Position numbers and translations under genes: made by a program. A stretch of 64,000 nt of DNA from positions 124,001 to 188,000 of the forward strand of contig NZ_MWZD01000012.1 in the NCBI RefSeq assembly GCF_002982315.1, read 5' to 3'. The stretch's first letter is position 1, and each line of letters begins with the position of its first letter. Source of the stretch: Leucobacter massiliensis. GTDB taxonomy: Bacteria > Actinomycetota > Actinomycetes > Actinomycetales > Microbacteriaceae. The notes beneath the pieces are model-generated. The model saw only the letters and a list, made by a program, of their open reading frames with translations. It was not told the DNA's origin and searched no databases. Positions 52,061 to 60,947 of the stretch are shown one piece after another.

Positions 52061-53506
52061 CTACCGCTCCGCGCCCGCGGGAACCGTCTCGCTCGCGCCC
52101 GTCTCCACGTCCGAGTTGTCGAAGGCCTGGCCCTTCCGCGGGGCGTTGTAGAGATCCGTGTCGAGGATCCCCTCGCGCTTCGCGACGATCGCGGGGACGA
52201 GGGCCTGGCCGGCGACGTTCACCGCGGTGCGGCCCATGTCGATGATCGGGTCGACCGCCAGCAGGAGGCCGACCCCCTCCAGCGGGAGCCCCAGGGTCGA
52301 CAGCGTGAGCGTCAGCATCACGGTGGCGCCGGTCGTGCCGGCGGTGGCCGCGGAGCCCACGACCGAGACGAGGACGATCAGCAGATACTGGACGATCGTC
52401 AGCTCGATCCCGAAGAACTGCGCGATGAAGATCGCGGCGACGGCCGGGTAGACCGCGGCGCAGCCGTCCATCTTCGTCGTCGCGCCCAGCGGCACCGCGA
52501 AGGAGGCGTAGCCGCGCGGCACGCCCAGATTGCGCTCGGTCACGCGCTGCGTGAGCGGGAGCGTGCCGATGGAGGAGCGGCTGACGAAGCCGAGCTGGAC
52601 GGCGGGCCACACGCCCGAGAAGTACTGCTTCACGGAGAGACCGTGCGACTTCACCAGGATCGGGTAGACGACGAAGAGCACGAGCACGAGGCCGAGGTAG
52701 AGCACGCCGACGAAGGCGGTCAGGGAGCCCATCGTGTCCCAGCCGTACTCGGCGACCGCGTTGCCGATGAGCCCGAGGGTGCCGATCGGCGCGATGCGGA
52801 TGATCCACCACAGCACCTTCTGGATGACGGCGAGCGCGGACTCCGTGAGGCGGATGAATGGCTCCGCCTTCTCGCCGATCTTCAGCGCCGCGATGCCGAC
52901 GGCGACCGAGATCACGATGACCTGCAGCACGTTGAAGCCGGGGCTCGCGCTCAGGACGCCCGTCTCCGGATCGGCGGAGCCGCTGACCGAGAGGCCGAGG
53001 AAGTTCGAGGGGATCAGCCCGGTGAGGAAGTTCCACCAGGTGCCGACCGTCGAGGGATCCCCCTCCTGCAGCTCTGCCTGCGAGGCGGCCGCGCCGGGGC
53101 GCAGCGCAACCCCCAGGGCGATGCCGATGGTCACGGCGATCAGCGCGGTGATCGCGAACCACAGCAGCGTCTGACCGGCGAGCCGGGCGGCGTTGGTGAC
53201 CTGGCGGAGGCCGACGATGCTCGACACGATCGCGGTGAAGATGAGCGGCACGACCGCGGCGCGCAGCAGCGAGACGTAACCGCCGCCGATGGTCGAGAGC
53301 GTGGCCTGCAGTCCGTTCGGATTGCCGGCGGCGTCGGGGCCGAGCGACATCGCGACCCCGCCGAGCACGAGGCCGAGGATCAGGGCGGCGAGGATCTGCC
53401 AGCCGAAGGAGGTGAGCCACCGGGGCAGTCGGCGGGCCTGGTGGGCCCGCGGAGCCTGGCGGGTCTGGCCCTGGCCGTGGCCGGGCTCAGCGGAGGGAGC
53501 GGACAC
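52061..53506 (-). CDS. Dicarboxylate/amino acid:cation symporter (DAACS)
   Basis: 481 residues with eight helices and two re-entrant loops. The serine-rich SRSSIGTLP loop, TTKMDGCAAVYPAVAAIFIAQ and DPIIDMGRTAVNVAGQAL are the substrate and cation motifs of GltP/DctA-type carriers. It imports glutamate, aspartate or C4-dicarboxylates with sodium or protons. The segment after helix three has a long outer loop (about 125-155). GTG 53506 follows GAAAGGAAACCAC. Confidence 0.92.
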   Translation of the reverse strand: MSAPSAEPGHGQGQTRQAPRAHQARRLPRWLTSFGWQILAALILGLVLGGVAMSLGPDAAGNPNGLQATLSTIGGGYVSLLRAAVVPLIFTAIVSSIVGLRQVTNAARLAGQTLLWFAITALIAVTIGIALGVALRPGAAASQAELQEGDPSTVGTWWNFLTGLIPSNFLGLSVSGSADPETGVLSASPGFNVLQVIVISVAVGIAALKIGEKAEPFIRLTESALAVIQKVLWWIIRIAPIGTLGLIGNAVAEYGWDTMGSLTAFVGVLYLGLVLVLFVVYPILVKSHGLSVKQYFSGVWPAVQLGFVSRSSIGTLPLTQRVTERNLGVPRGYASFAVPLGATTKMDGCAAVYPAVAAIFIAQFFGIELTIVQYLLIVLVSVVGSAATAGTTGATVMLTLTLSTLGLPLEGVGLLLAVDPIIDMGRTAVNVAGQALVPAIVAKREGILDTDLYNAPRKGQAFDNSDVETGASETVPAGAER

Positions 53507-53709
53507 GTGGTTTCCTTTCGGTGCTGCGTATTCGGGGCGCCGGAACCACGAGCGCGAGTCTCGCGCACGGAGCCTCCGCGCCCGAGCCGTCACACACCCT
53601 AACAAACTATTCGGCTGAGTTATGCCAGGCATTGCAGATTTCGCCCCGGGGCGCGCCGCCGGCTCGGAGGCGCCTGGGCGCGCACGGGCAACGCGGGTAG
53701 GCTTGCGGC

Positions 53710-54198
53710 ATGGCTGATTCTTCGTTTGACGTGGTGAGCAAGATCGACTCGATGGAGGTCGAGAACGCCGTGAACCAGGCGCGCAAGGAGGTCGAGCAGC
53801 GCTACGACTTCAAGGGCGTCGGCGCCGAGGTGACGCTCTCGGGCGAGAGCATCCAGATCAAGGCCAGCACCGAGGAGCGCGCCAACGCCGTGCTCGACGT
53901 GCTGCAGTCGAAGTTCATCAAGCGCGGCCTCTCGCTCAAGGCGCTCGACAGCGGCGAGCCCTACGCGAGCGGCAAGGAGTACCGCATCGACTCGAAGCTC
54001 AAGGAGGGCATCGACCAGGCCACCGCGAAGAAGCTGAACAAGCTCATCCGCGACGAGGCCCCCAAGGGCGTGAAGTCGCAGATCCAGGGGGACGAATTGC
54101 GTGTCAGCTCCAAGAGCCGCGACGAGCTGCAGGCCACCATCGCGCTGCTCAAGGACGCCGACGTGGATGTCGCCCTGCAATTCGTGAACTTCCGCTAG
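53710..54198 (+). CDS. yajQ: YajQ family nucleotide-binding protein
   Basis: 162 residues of the family usually about 163 long. [20 protein letters not shown] at the start, YDFKG, and [21 protein letters not shown] are diagnostic. Two ferredoxin-like domains; some members bind cyclic di-GMP, whereas others bind nucleic acid or ATP/GTP, so the ligand here is open. 6 bp upstream of the DUF3151 gene. Confidence 0.95.
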   Translation: MADSSFDVVSKIDSMEVENAVNQARKEVEQRYDFKGVGAEVTLSGESIQIKASTEERANAVLDVLQSKFIKRGLSLKALDSGEPYASGKEYRIDSKLKEGIDQATAKKLNKLIRDEAPKGVKSQIQGDELRVSSKSRDELQATIALLKDADVDVALQFVNFR

Positions 54199-54204
54199 AC
54201 GCCG

Positions 54205-54624
54205 ATGGTCATCGGAGAGAACCTGCTGGAGCCCGAGCCGACGCGGCTCGGCACGGATCCGGCCGCCGCCGCGCTCGCCGCGGGCGCGGCCCCCGAGGCG
54301 GCGGTGCGGGCACATCCCGAGTCGCCGCTCGCGTGGGCGCTGCTCGCGGACGAGGCCGCCGCCGCCGGGCGTGAGATCGAGGCCTACGCCTATGCCCGCG
54401 TCGGCTACCACCGCGGGCTCGACGCGCTGCGCAAGGCCGGGTGGCGGGGCGCGGGCCCCGTGCCGTGGGCGCACGAAGCGAACCGCGGCGTGCTGCGCGC
54501 GCTCTACGCGCTGCGCCGCGCCGCAGCGAGCATCGGCGAGCAGGCGGAGGTCGAACGCCTCACCGACTTCCTCGACGGCGCCGACCCGGCAGCGATTCCC
54601 GCGATCGAGGCCGCCGCGCGCTGA
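54205..54624 (+). CDS. DUF3151 protein
   Basis: 139 residues. The actinobacterial DUF3151 pattern is clear: GENLLEPEPTRL, ESPLAWALLADEA, YAYARVGYHRGLDALRKAGW and VPWAHEANRGVLRALYALRR. Helical repeats of TPR character are probable. Function unknown. Likely co-transcribed with yajQ. Confidence 0.9.
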   Translation: MVIGENLLEPEPTRLGTDPAAAALAAGAAPEAAVRAHPESPLAWALLADEAAAAGREIEAYAYARVGYHRGLDALRKAGWRGAGPVPWAHEANRGVLRALYALRRAAASIGEQAEVERLTDFLDGADPAAIPAIEAAAR

Positions 54625-54657
54625 GCGGTCCGCCCCCGTCTTCGATCCGCCACCGGC

Positions 54658-56097
54658 TCAGCGCAGGCAGACCACCTTCGGCTGCGTCATCTCCTCGTAG
54701 GCGAAGCGCACGCCCTCGCGGCCCATGCTGCCGTGCTTCGCGCCCCCGAACGGCATCGCGTCGATCCGGAAGTCGGAGGAGTCGTTGATCATCACGCCCC
54801 CGGCCTCGATCTCGGCCGAGGCGCGCAGCGCGATGTCGAGGCTGCCGGTGAACAGCGCCGCGTGCAGCGCGTAGTCGAGCGCGTTCGCCGCGGCGATCGC
54901 CTCCTCGTACGCGTCGAAGACGTCGATGATCACGACGGGTGCGAACACCTCCTCGGTGCACAGCTCGTGCCCCTCCGGCACCCCGGTGAGCACCGTCGGG
55001 GGCATGAACGGCCCCTCGGCCTCGCCGCCGCAGTGTACGGTCGCCCCCGCCCGCCGCGCCGAGGCGACGGTCGCGGCGGCGCGCGCGGCGGCCTCGGGGC
55101 TGATCATGGGACCCACGTCGCTCGTCTCGGAGCGCGGATCGCCGGTCACGAGCCGCCGCGTGCGCGCGACGAAGTCCTCCGTGAAGCGCTCCGCGATCGA
55201 GCGGTGCACGAGGATCCGCTGGGTGCCGATGCAGTTCTGGCCGGCCGCCCAGAAGGCGCCGGAGACGCAGGCATCCACGGCCGCGTCCACATCGGCATCC
55301 GCGAACACGAGCACGGGGGCGTTGCCGCCGAGCTCCATCGCCAGCTTCTTGATGCCGGCCGAGCGCGAGATCGCCTCGCCGGTGCGGAAACCTCCCGTGA
55401 AGGACACCATGCGCACCTCGCGCGCCGCCACGAGGGCCTGCGTCAGCTCGCGGTCGCCGTGCACCACCGTGATCGATGCCTCGGGCAGGCCGCACTCGCG
55501 CAGCAGCTCGGTGAGCATGCGAGCCGAATACGGGGTCTGCTGCGCGGGCTTCAGGATCACCGAATTGCCGCCCGCGATCGCCGGGCCGATCTTGTGCGCC
55601 ACCAGGTTGAGGGCGTCGTTGTACGGCGTGATCGCGAGGATGATGCCGAGCGGCTCCCGCGTGAACCAGCCGCGGCGGTCCTCCGCTCCGGCGAAGGCGT
55701 CGAAGGGGATCACCTCGCCGCCGCCGCGACGGGCCTCGGCGGCCGAGAGCGCGATCGTGTTGGCGGCGCGCGCCACCTCCTTGCGCGCCTGGCGGATCGT
55801 CTTGCCCGCCTCGGCGACGATCGTCTCGGCGAAGCGCTCGGCGCGCTCCCGCAGCAGCCGCGCCGTCTCGTCGAGGATCTCGGCGCGGCGGTGGCGGGAG
55901 AGCGCGCGGCTGAGCTCCCGGCCGGCGCCCGCCGTTTCGAGGATCGCGGGCACATCGGCCGGGCCGCACTGCGGCAGCGAGCCGATCACGGCGCCGGTCG
56001 CGGGATCGGTGACGACGAGCTCGGGCAGGGGCGAGCTGGCGGCGTCCTGGGCGCGCCCGGTGCCGGTGCGCTCCGCCGTCATGACGCCGGCGCTCAT
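54658..56097 (-). CDS. NAD(P)-dependent aldehyde dehydrogenase
   Basis: 479 residues. Cofactor and catalytic sites are intact: ITPYNDALNLVAHK with the anchoring Asn, the Glu motif MELGGNAP, the catalytic Cys in AAGQNCIGTQR, and EEVFAPVVII. The form resembles the lactaldehyde, phosphonoacetaldehyde and non-phosphorylating glyceraldehyde-3-phosphate dehydrogenase clade. ATG 56097 overlaps the hom stop by 4 bp, so it is coupled to homoserine dehydrogenase; this points to an aldehyde linked with aspartate or threonine metabolism, but that is inference. Confidence 0.88.
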   Translation of the reverse strand: MSAGVMTAERTGTGRAQDAASSPLPELVVTDPATGAVIGSLPQCGPADVPAILETAGAGRELSRALSRHRRAEILDETARLLRERAERFAETIVAEAGKTIRQARKEVARAANTIALSAAEARRGGGEVIPFDAFAGAEDRRGWFTREPLGIILAITPYNDALNLVAHKIGPAIAGGNSVILKPAQQTPYSARMLTELLRECGLPEASITVVHGDRELTQALVAAREVRMVSFTGGFRTGEAISRSAGIKKLAMELGGNAPVLVFADADVDAAVDACVSGAFWAAGQNCIGTQRILVHRSIAERFTEDFVARTRRLVTGDPRSETSDVGPMISPEAAARAAATVASARRAGATVHCGGEAEGPFMPPTVLTGVPEGHELCTEEVFAPVVIIDVFDAYEEAIAAANALDYALHAALFTGSLDIALRASAEIEAGGVMINDSSDFRIDAMPFGGAKHGSMGREGVRFAYEEMTQPKVVCLR

Positions 56098-57131
56098 CGC
56101 CCGCCCGCCCGGTCGATCGCGATGATGTCGGAGAGCAGCGCGTAGGCGGTCTCGACGCGGCCGGCTCCCGGGCCCGAGACGGTCACCTGCCCCAGCAGAT
56201 CGGTGTCGAAGGTCACCGCATTCGTGGCACCCGAGACGCCCGCCAGGGGGTGCTCCTCGCCGAGCGCGACGGGGGCCACCCGCGCCTCCACGGTGCCGTC
56301 CTCATGGCGCTCGACCGTGCCGAGCAGCTTCCAGCGCTTGCCCTCGGCGGCCGCGGCCGTCACCTCGGCGCCCGTGATCTCGGTGATGCCGGTGGTGGGG
56401 ATCTGCTCGACGGGGATCCGCACCCCCATCACCTGCTCGGCCAGGATCGCGACCTTCAGCCGCACATCGGATCCGCCGATGTCGGCGGTCGGATCCGCCT
56501 CGGCGTAGCCCAGTGCCTGCGCCTCGCCGATGGCCTCCTGCAGGGCGAGCCCGTCGCCGAGGCGGCCGAGGATGTAGTTCGAGGTCCCGTTGAGGATGCC
56601 GGTGACCGAGGCGATCCGGGTGCCCGCGAGCTGCGTCTGCGCGAAGCGGATCACCGGAGTGCCGCTCATCACGGCGCCCTCGAACTCGAAGCGGCGGCCG
56701 TGCACGCCGGCGAGCTCCGCCAGCTCGGCGCCGGCGAGCGCCACGGGCCCCTTGTTGGTGGTCACGACGTGCTTGCCCGACTGCAGCGCCGAGCGCACGT
56801 GCGACAGGGCCGGCTCGCCCGTCGCGGGGTTCGTGAACGTGGCCTCGACGACGATGTCCGCGGCGGACTCGCGGATCACGCGCTCGTTGTCGGCGTCGCG
56901 GTCGCCGCCGGGCATGCCGGAGAAGTTCGCGCCGCGGGGCATGGCGAGCACCTCGGCGAGGTCGATGCCCTCGGGCTGCAGCAGGCTGCCCAGGTTCAGA
57001 TCGGTGATGGCGACGACGCGGAGCGAGAAGCCGAGCGTGGCCTCGAGGCGCGCCGAATCGTCGCGGATGAGCTCGGCGAGCGCGCGGGCGACTCCTCCGA
57101 AGCCGATGAGGGCGAGGTCGTAGCAGCGCAT
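56094..57131 (-). CDS. hom: Homoserine dehydrogenase, short form
   Basis: 345 residues, without the C-terminal ACT domain of the main actinobacterial Hom (about 430 residues). NAD(P) fold LALIGFGGVARALAELI, then VVTTNKGPVAL, the signature VTGILNGTSNYILGRL, and EADPTADIGGSDVRLKVAIL with the catalytic region. It reduces aspartate semialdehyde to homoserine or runs in reverse. Lack of ACT implies no threonine feedback. The start is ATG 57131 with AAAGGAACG upstream. Coupled to an aldehyde dehydrogenase. Confidence 0.9.
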   Translation of the reverse strand: MRCYDLALIGFGGVARALAELIRDDSARLEATLGFSLRVVAITDLNLGSLLQPEGIDLAEVLAMPRGANFSGMPGGDRDADNERVIRESAADIVVEATFTNPATGEPALSHVRSALQSGKHVVTTNKGPVALAGAELAELAGVHGRRFEFEGAVMSGTPVIRFAQTQLAGTRIASVTGILNGTSNYILGRLGDGLALQEAIGEAQALGYAEADPTADIGGSDVRLKVAILAEQVMGVRIPVEQIPTTGITEITGAEVTAAAAEGKRWKLLGTVERHEDGTVEARVAPVALGEEHPLAGVSGATNAVTFDTDLLGQVTVSGPGAGRVETAYALLSDIIAIDRAGGR

Positions 57132-57448
57132 GACGTTCCTTTGCAGTGGGTGCGGGTCGGGAGTGCGGCGCGCGCGGACCCGCGGGATCCCGCGCTGGTT
57201 CCGCGGTCGCTGCCGCCGGATCCAGCCTCGCCGCAAACCCTGTCCACGCGGGGCCTCCGAAACGGCGATCGGGGTGTGCGATGTGTCAGCGCTGCGGACG
57301 AAAAGACCAAGCGTGACGGGAACGCTGCGGCGGGGGCCGCGGTCGTCGTAGCGTTGACGTCGGTCGCACCGAGCGCCGCTCATGCGCGACCCGCAGAACG
57401 ACCCCCCGGGTGCGACCGCTTCCGCACCAGACTCGAAGGTGAGCGCAG
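57132..57448. promoter_or_regulatory. Divergent control region between hom and the amino-acid permease
   Basis: A 317-bp gap with no gene. CGGTCGCACC (57361-57370) and GGTGCGACCG (57409-57418) form a perfect 10-bp inverted repeat 38 bp apart, just after a TTGACG box (57354-57359) and upstream of the permease ATG at 57449. This looks like an operator pair for looping or for two dimers. Nothing else distinct is seen. Confidence 0.5.
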
Positions 57449-58993
57449 ATGACAGCGACACAGACCGACCAGACACTGCCCAACCGGCTGCCGCACACGA
57501 CGGCGACCCAGGTCCCGCTGCGGAGGATGCAGCGCTCCATGGGCGCCAGGCACCTCGTCATGATCGCGCTGGGCGGCGTGATCGGCTCGGGGCTGTTCCT
57601 CAGCTCGGGCTACACCATCTCGCAGGCGGGGCCGCTCGGCGCCGTCATCGCCTACGGCGTGGGGGCGGTGGTGGTGTGGCTCGTGATGGCGTGCCTCGGC
57701 GAGCTGGCCGTCGCCTACCCCGTCTCTGGCGCGTTCCACATCTACGCCTCGCGCTCCATCGGCCCCGCCACCGGATTCACCACGGCCTGGCTCTACTGGC
57801 TGTGCTGGGTGGCAGCGCTCGGATCCGAGTTCGCGGCCGCCGGCATCCTCATGCAGCGCTGGTTCCCCGCCGTGCCGGTGTGGGTGTGGGTGGTGCTCTT
57901 CGCGGGCATGCTCTTCACGATCAACGCGATCTCCGCGCGGGTCTTCGGCGAGACCGAGTTCTGGTTCTCGCTGGTGAAGGTGGCGGCCATCATCGTGCTC
58001 ATCGTGCTCGGCGGCGCCGCGATCTTCGGCTTCACGCCGCTCTCCGAGGAGCCGCGCGCGGCCGTCTTCTTCAGCAACTACACGACCGCCGAGGGGCTCT
58101 TCCCGACCGGCGTCTCGGGCATCGTCATCACCTCGCTCGCCGTCTTCTACGCCTTCAGCGGCACGGAGCTCATCGGCACCGCCGCCGGAGAGACGAAGGA
58201 TCCGGGCAAGAACATCCCGCGCGCCCTGCGCTCGACGGTGCTGCGCCTGGTGCTGTTCTTCATCTGCGCGATCGCCGTGATCGCGGCGATCATCCCCTAC
58301 GAGCAGACCGGCGTGACCGACTCCCCGTTCGTGGCGGTCTACGACTACATCGGCATCCCCTTCGCGGCCGACATCATGAACTTCGTCATCATCACGGCGC
58401 TGCTCTCGGCCGGCAACTCGGGACTGTTCTCCTGCGCCCGCATGCTCTTCTCGCTGGCCGATGAGGGGCACGCGCCCCGGATCTTCACCCGCCTGACGAA
58501 GCGCGGCATCCCGCTCATCGCGCTCTCGGTGAGCATCGTCGGCGGTCTCGCGGCCCTGATCTCCAGCATCATCGCACCGGAGACGGTCTATCTCGTGCTC
58601 GTCTCGGTCGCGGGCTTCGCGGTCGTCGCGGTGTGGATGTCGATCGTCGCCTCGCAGTTCTTCCACCGTCGCCAGTTCGTGCGCGACGGCGGTGACGTGT
58701 CGAAGCTCGCCTACCGCACCCCGCTCTACCCGCTGGTGCCGATCCTTGCCTTCGTGCTGCTCGCGATCTCGATGGTGGCCGTCGCCTTCGACCCGAACCA
58801 GGTCGCCGCGCTCTACTTCGGGGTGCCGTTCGTCGGCCTCTGCTACCTGTTCTTCTGGTGGCGGCACGGACGCAAGGGCCGTGGGGCGCGCTCGGCCGGA
58901 CCGGCGACGGGCGCCGAGGAGGCGGCTGCCGCGGGTGTTGCGGCTGCCGCGGGCGCCGCTCCGGAGAGCCGAGAGGGGAGCGCCGGGGCGTGA
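57449..58993 (+). CDS. AAT-family amino acid permease
   Basis: 514 residues with twelve helices. MIALGGVIGSGLFLSSGYTI is the substrate-binding first helix, and AVAYPVSGAFHIYASRSIGP, FSGTELIGTAAGETKDPGKN and SAGNSGLFSCARMLFSLADE are typical of permeases for lysine, arginine, proline or aromatic amino acids (LysP/RocE type). The C-terminal 45 residues are Gly/Ala/Arg-rich. The gene overlaps the racemase gene by 4 bp, pointing to uptake and racemisation of the same amino acid. Confidence 0.9.
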   Translation: MTATQTDQTLPNRLPHTTATQVPLRRMQRSMGARHLVMIALGGVIGSGLFLSSGYTISQAGPLGAVIAYGVGAVVVWLVMACLGELAVAYPVSGAFHIYASRSIGPATGFTTAWLYWLCWVAALGSEFAAAGILMQRWFPAVPVWVWVVLFAGMLFTINAISARVFGETEFWFSLVKVAAIIVLIVLGGAAIFGFTPLSEEPRAAVFFSNYTTAEGLFPTGVSGIVITSLAVFYAFSGTELIGTAAGETKDPGKNIPRALRSTVLRLVLFFICAIAVIAAIIPYEQTGVTDSPFVAVYDYIGIPFAADIMNFVIITALLSAGNSGLFSCARMLFSLADEGHAPRIFTRLTKRGIPLIALSVSIVGGLAALISSIIAPETVYLVLVSVAGFAVVAVWMSIVASQFFHRRQFVRDGGDVSKLAYRTPLYPLVPILAFVLLAISMVAVAFDPNQVAALYFGVPFVGLCYLFFWWRHGRKGRGARSAGPATGAEEAAAAGVAAAAGAAPESREGSAGA

Positions 58994-60111
58994 CCCGTCC
59001 CGGAGCCGTGATCGAGGTCGATCTCGACGCGATCCGCGCGAATCTGCGGAGGATCCGCGCCGAGATCGGCCCCGGCCCAGAACTCTGCCCGGTGCTGAAG
59101 GCCGACGCCTACGGCCACGGCCTGTCGCTCGTGCTGCCGGTACTCATGAGTGAGGGCGTCGGATCGATCGGGATCGCGAGCAATCGCGAGGCCGCCGAGG
59201 CGCGGGAGCTGGGCTTCGCCGGGCGCCTCCTGCGCGTGCGTGCGGCCGCCCCGCAGGAGGCAGCCGAGGCGTTGCGCTTCGGCGTCGAGGAGTGGGTGGG
59301 CGGCTTCGCCCAGGCACGGGCACTCGCCGAGCTGGCGCTGGCGCACGGCGCGTCCGTCCCGGTCCATCTCGCCACCAACGGCCCGGGCATCTCGCGCGAG
59401 TGCCTCGACCTCGGCGGCGAGGAGGGCGCGCGCGAGCTGGCAGCGATCCTCGCCCTCCGCGGGCTGCAGCTGCGCGGCGTGTGCGCGCACTTCCCCTGCG
59501 AGGAGGTGGCCGACACGGAGGCCGGCGCCGCTGCCTTCGCCGCCGACGCCGAGACGGTGCTCCGGGCGCTCGGCCCGGAGCGCGCGGCCGCGGTGCAGCG
59601 CCACTGCGCCACGTCCTTCGCCGCGCTCTCCGTCCCCGGCTCGCGCTTCGATCTGGTGCGCATCGGCGCCGCCCTCTACGGCGACTCCTCAGCCGATGCG
59701 CCCTGGCAGCGGCGCGCGATGCGGCTGCTCGCCCCGGTCACGGGGGTGAACCGCTACCCCGCCGGGCGCAGCGTCAGCTACGACCGCACGCACGTGCTCG
59801 AGCGCGACACCCTGATCGCCTCCGTCCCGATCGGCTACGGCGACGGCGTTCCGCGCAGCCTCGGCGGCCGCGGTGCCGTGCTCGTCCGCGGGCGACGGGC
59901 CCCGGTCGTCGGCGCGATCGCCATGAACGCCCTGAGCGTCGACGTGACCGCCATCCCGGGTGTGCAGCCGGGCGACGAGGCGGTGCTGCTGGGGCGGCAG
60001 GGCGCGCTGGAGATCACCGGAGCCGAGTTCGAGCGCGCCGCAGGCGATATCGCCGCGGTCGCCTACTCCGCCTGGGGCCGCATCGTTCCCCGGGTCGCGG
60101 TGGGCGCGTGA
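58990..60111 (+). CDS. alr: Alanine-racemase-family PLP enzyme
   Basis: 373 residues. PLP lysine Lys37 in LKADAYGHG, the C-terminal catalytic Tyr in GRSVSYDRTHV, the IGYGDGVPR loop and DVTAIPGVQPGDEAVLLG define the Alr fold. The usual active-site MDQ after VGR reads AIAMNALSVD, and the C-terminal RxxPRxY ends as IVPRVAVGA. Asn at this place is a feature I associate with broad-specificity racemases, so lysine, arginine or other residues could be the substrate. It is coupled to the permease by GTGA and followed by an IclR regulator. The housekeeping alr may be elsewhere. Confidence 0.85.
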   Translation: MTRPGAVIEVDLDAIRANLRRIRAEIGPGPELCPVLKADAYGHGLSLVLPVLMSEGVGSIGIASNREAAEARELGFAGRLLRVRAAAPQEAAEALRFGVEEWVGGFAQARALAELALAHGASVPVHLATNGPGISRECLDLGGEEGARELAAILALRGLQLRGVCAHFPCEEVADTEAGAAAFAADAETVLRALGPERAAAVQRHCATSFAALSVPGSRFDLVRIGAALYGDSSADAPWQRRAMRLLAPVTGVNRYPAGRSVSYDRTHVLERDTLIASVPIGYGDGVPRSLGGRGAVLVRGRRAPVVGAIAMNALSVDVTAIPGVQPGDEAVLLGRQGALEITGAEFERAAGDIAAVAYSAWGRIVPRVAVGA

Positions 60112-60157
60112 GCCGCCGGCTCCGGGTGCTGCGGTCGGGATCCTCTAGTCTGGCTGG

Positions 60158-60925
60158 GTGAGCACAGACGGGTCCGGCGCGGCGCTGCCCTCCGCCCTGC
60201 GTCAGGGCGCGGCGCTGCTCTCCGCCGTCGCGGACCGTGAGCGCAGCGGACGTGCGGGCCTCTCCGCCTCGCGGCTCGCGGAGCAGACGGGGATCGAGCG
60301 CAGCCGCACCTCGCGGCTCACGCAGGAGCTCGTCGAACTCGGCTTCCTGCAGCGGGATGAGGACGCCACCTTCCGGGCGGGTCCCGCGTATTTCGAGCTG
60401 GCCGCCTCGCGCCAGGAGGAGTGGCTGCGCGCGGCGCGCGGGGCGCTGCGTTCGCTGGTGGCGCGCTTCCGCGTGAGCGCGCGGGTGCTCGCTGCGGACG
60501 GACCGAGGGCGGTGCTGCTGCGGCTGGAAACGGCCTCCGGAGCGCCCGAGACGGCGGCGACCCCGGGCATGGTGACGCCGATCTGGTGCACCGGGGGCGG
60601 GCGGGCCCTGCTCTGGCTCGACTCGCGCGCGCGGCTGGAGGAGCGGCTGCGCGGCGTGGAGTTCGTCGGTGTCGGCGGTCCGCGGGCCGCGCACTCGGCG
60701 GCGGGGGTGTGGGAGCTGATGGAGCGGGATCGTGCGCGCGGCTTCGTCTCGGCGGATCAGGAGTTCGAGTACGGCGTGCGCGAGATCGCGGCGCCGGTGC
60801 TGGTCGCAGGACGGCTGCGCGGAGCGGTGAGCGTCGCCTGCCGCTCCGACGACGCGGATCTGGTCCCCGTGCTCGGCGAGGAGGTGCGCGCGGTGGCGAA
60901 GCGGCTGGGGTCGGCCTCCGGCTGA
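60158..60925 (+). CDS. IclR family transcriptional regulator (permease/racemase side)
   Basis: 255 residues. Winged helix-turn-helix at about 10-75 (RQGAALLSAVADRERSGRAG; SASRLAEQTGIERSRTSRL) and IclR effector domain with TPIWCTGGGRALLW and EFEYGVREIAAPVL. GTG 60158. It stands 46 bp behind the racemase on the same strand and probably controls that unit. Its end faces another IclR gene. Confidence 0.9.
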   Translation: MSTDGSGAALPSALRQGAALLSAVADRERSGRAGLSASRLAEQTGIERSRTSRLTQELVELGFLQRDEDATFRAGPAYFELAASRQEEWLRAARGALRSLVARFRVSARVLAADGPRAVLLRLETASGAPETAATPGMVTPIWCTGGGRALLWLDSRARLEERLRGVEFVGVGGPRAAHSAAGVWELMERDRARGFVSADQEFEYGVREIAAPVLVAGRLRGAVSVACRSDDADLVPVLGEEVRAVAKRLGSASG

Positions 60926-60947
60926 TCGCGCGTCGCGCGGAGGCGCG

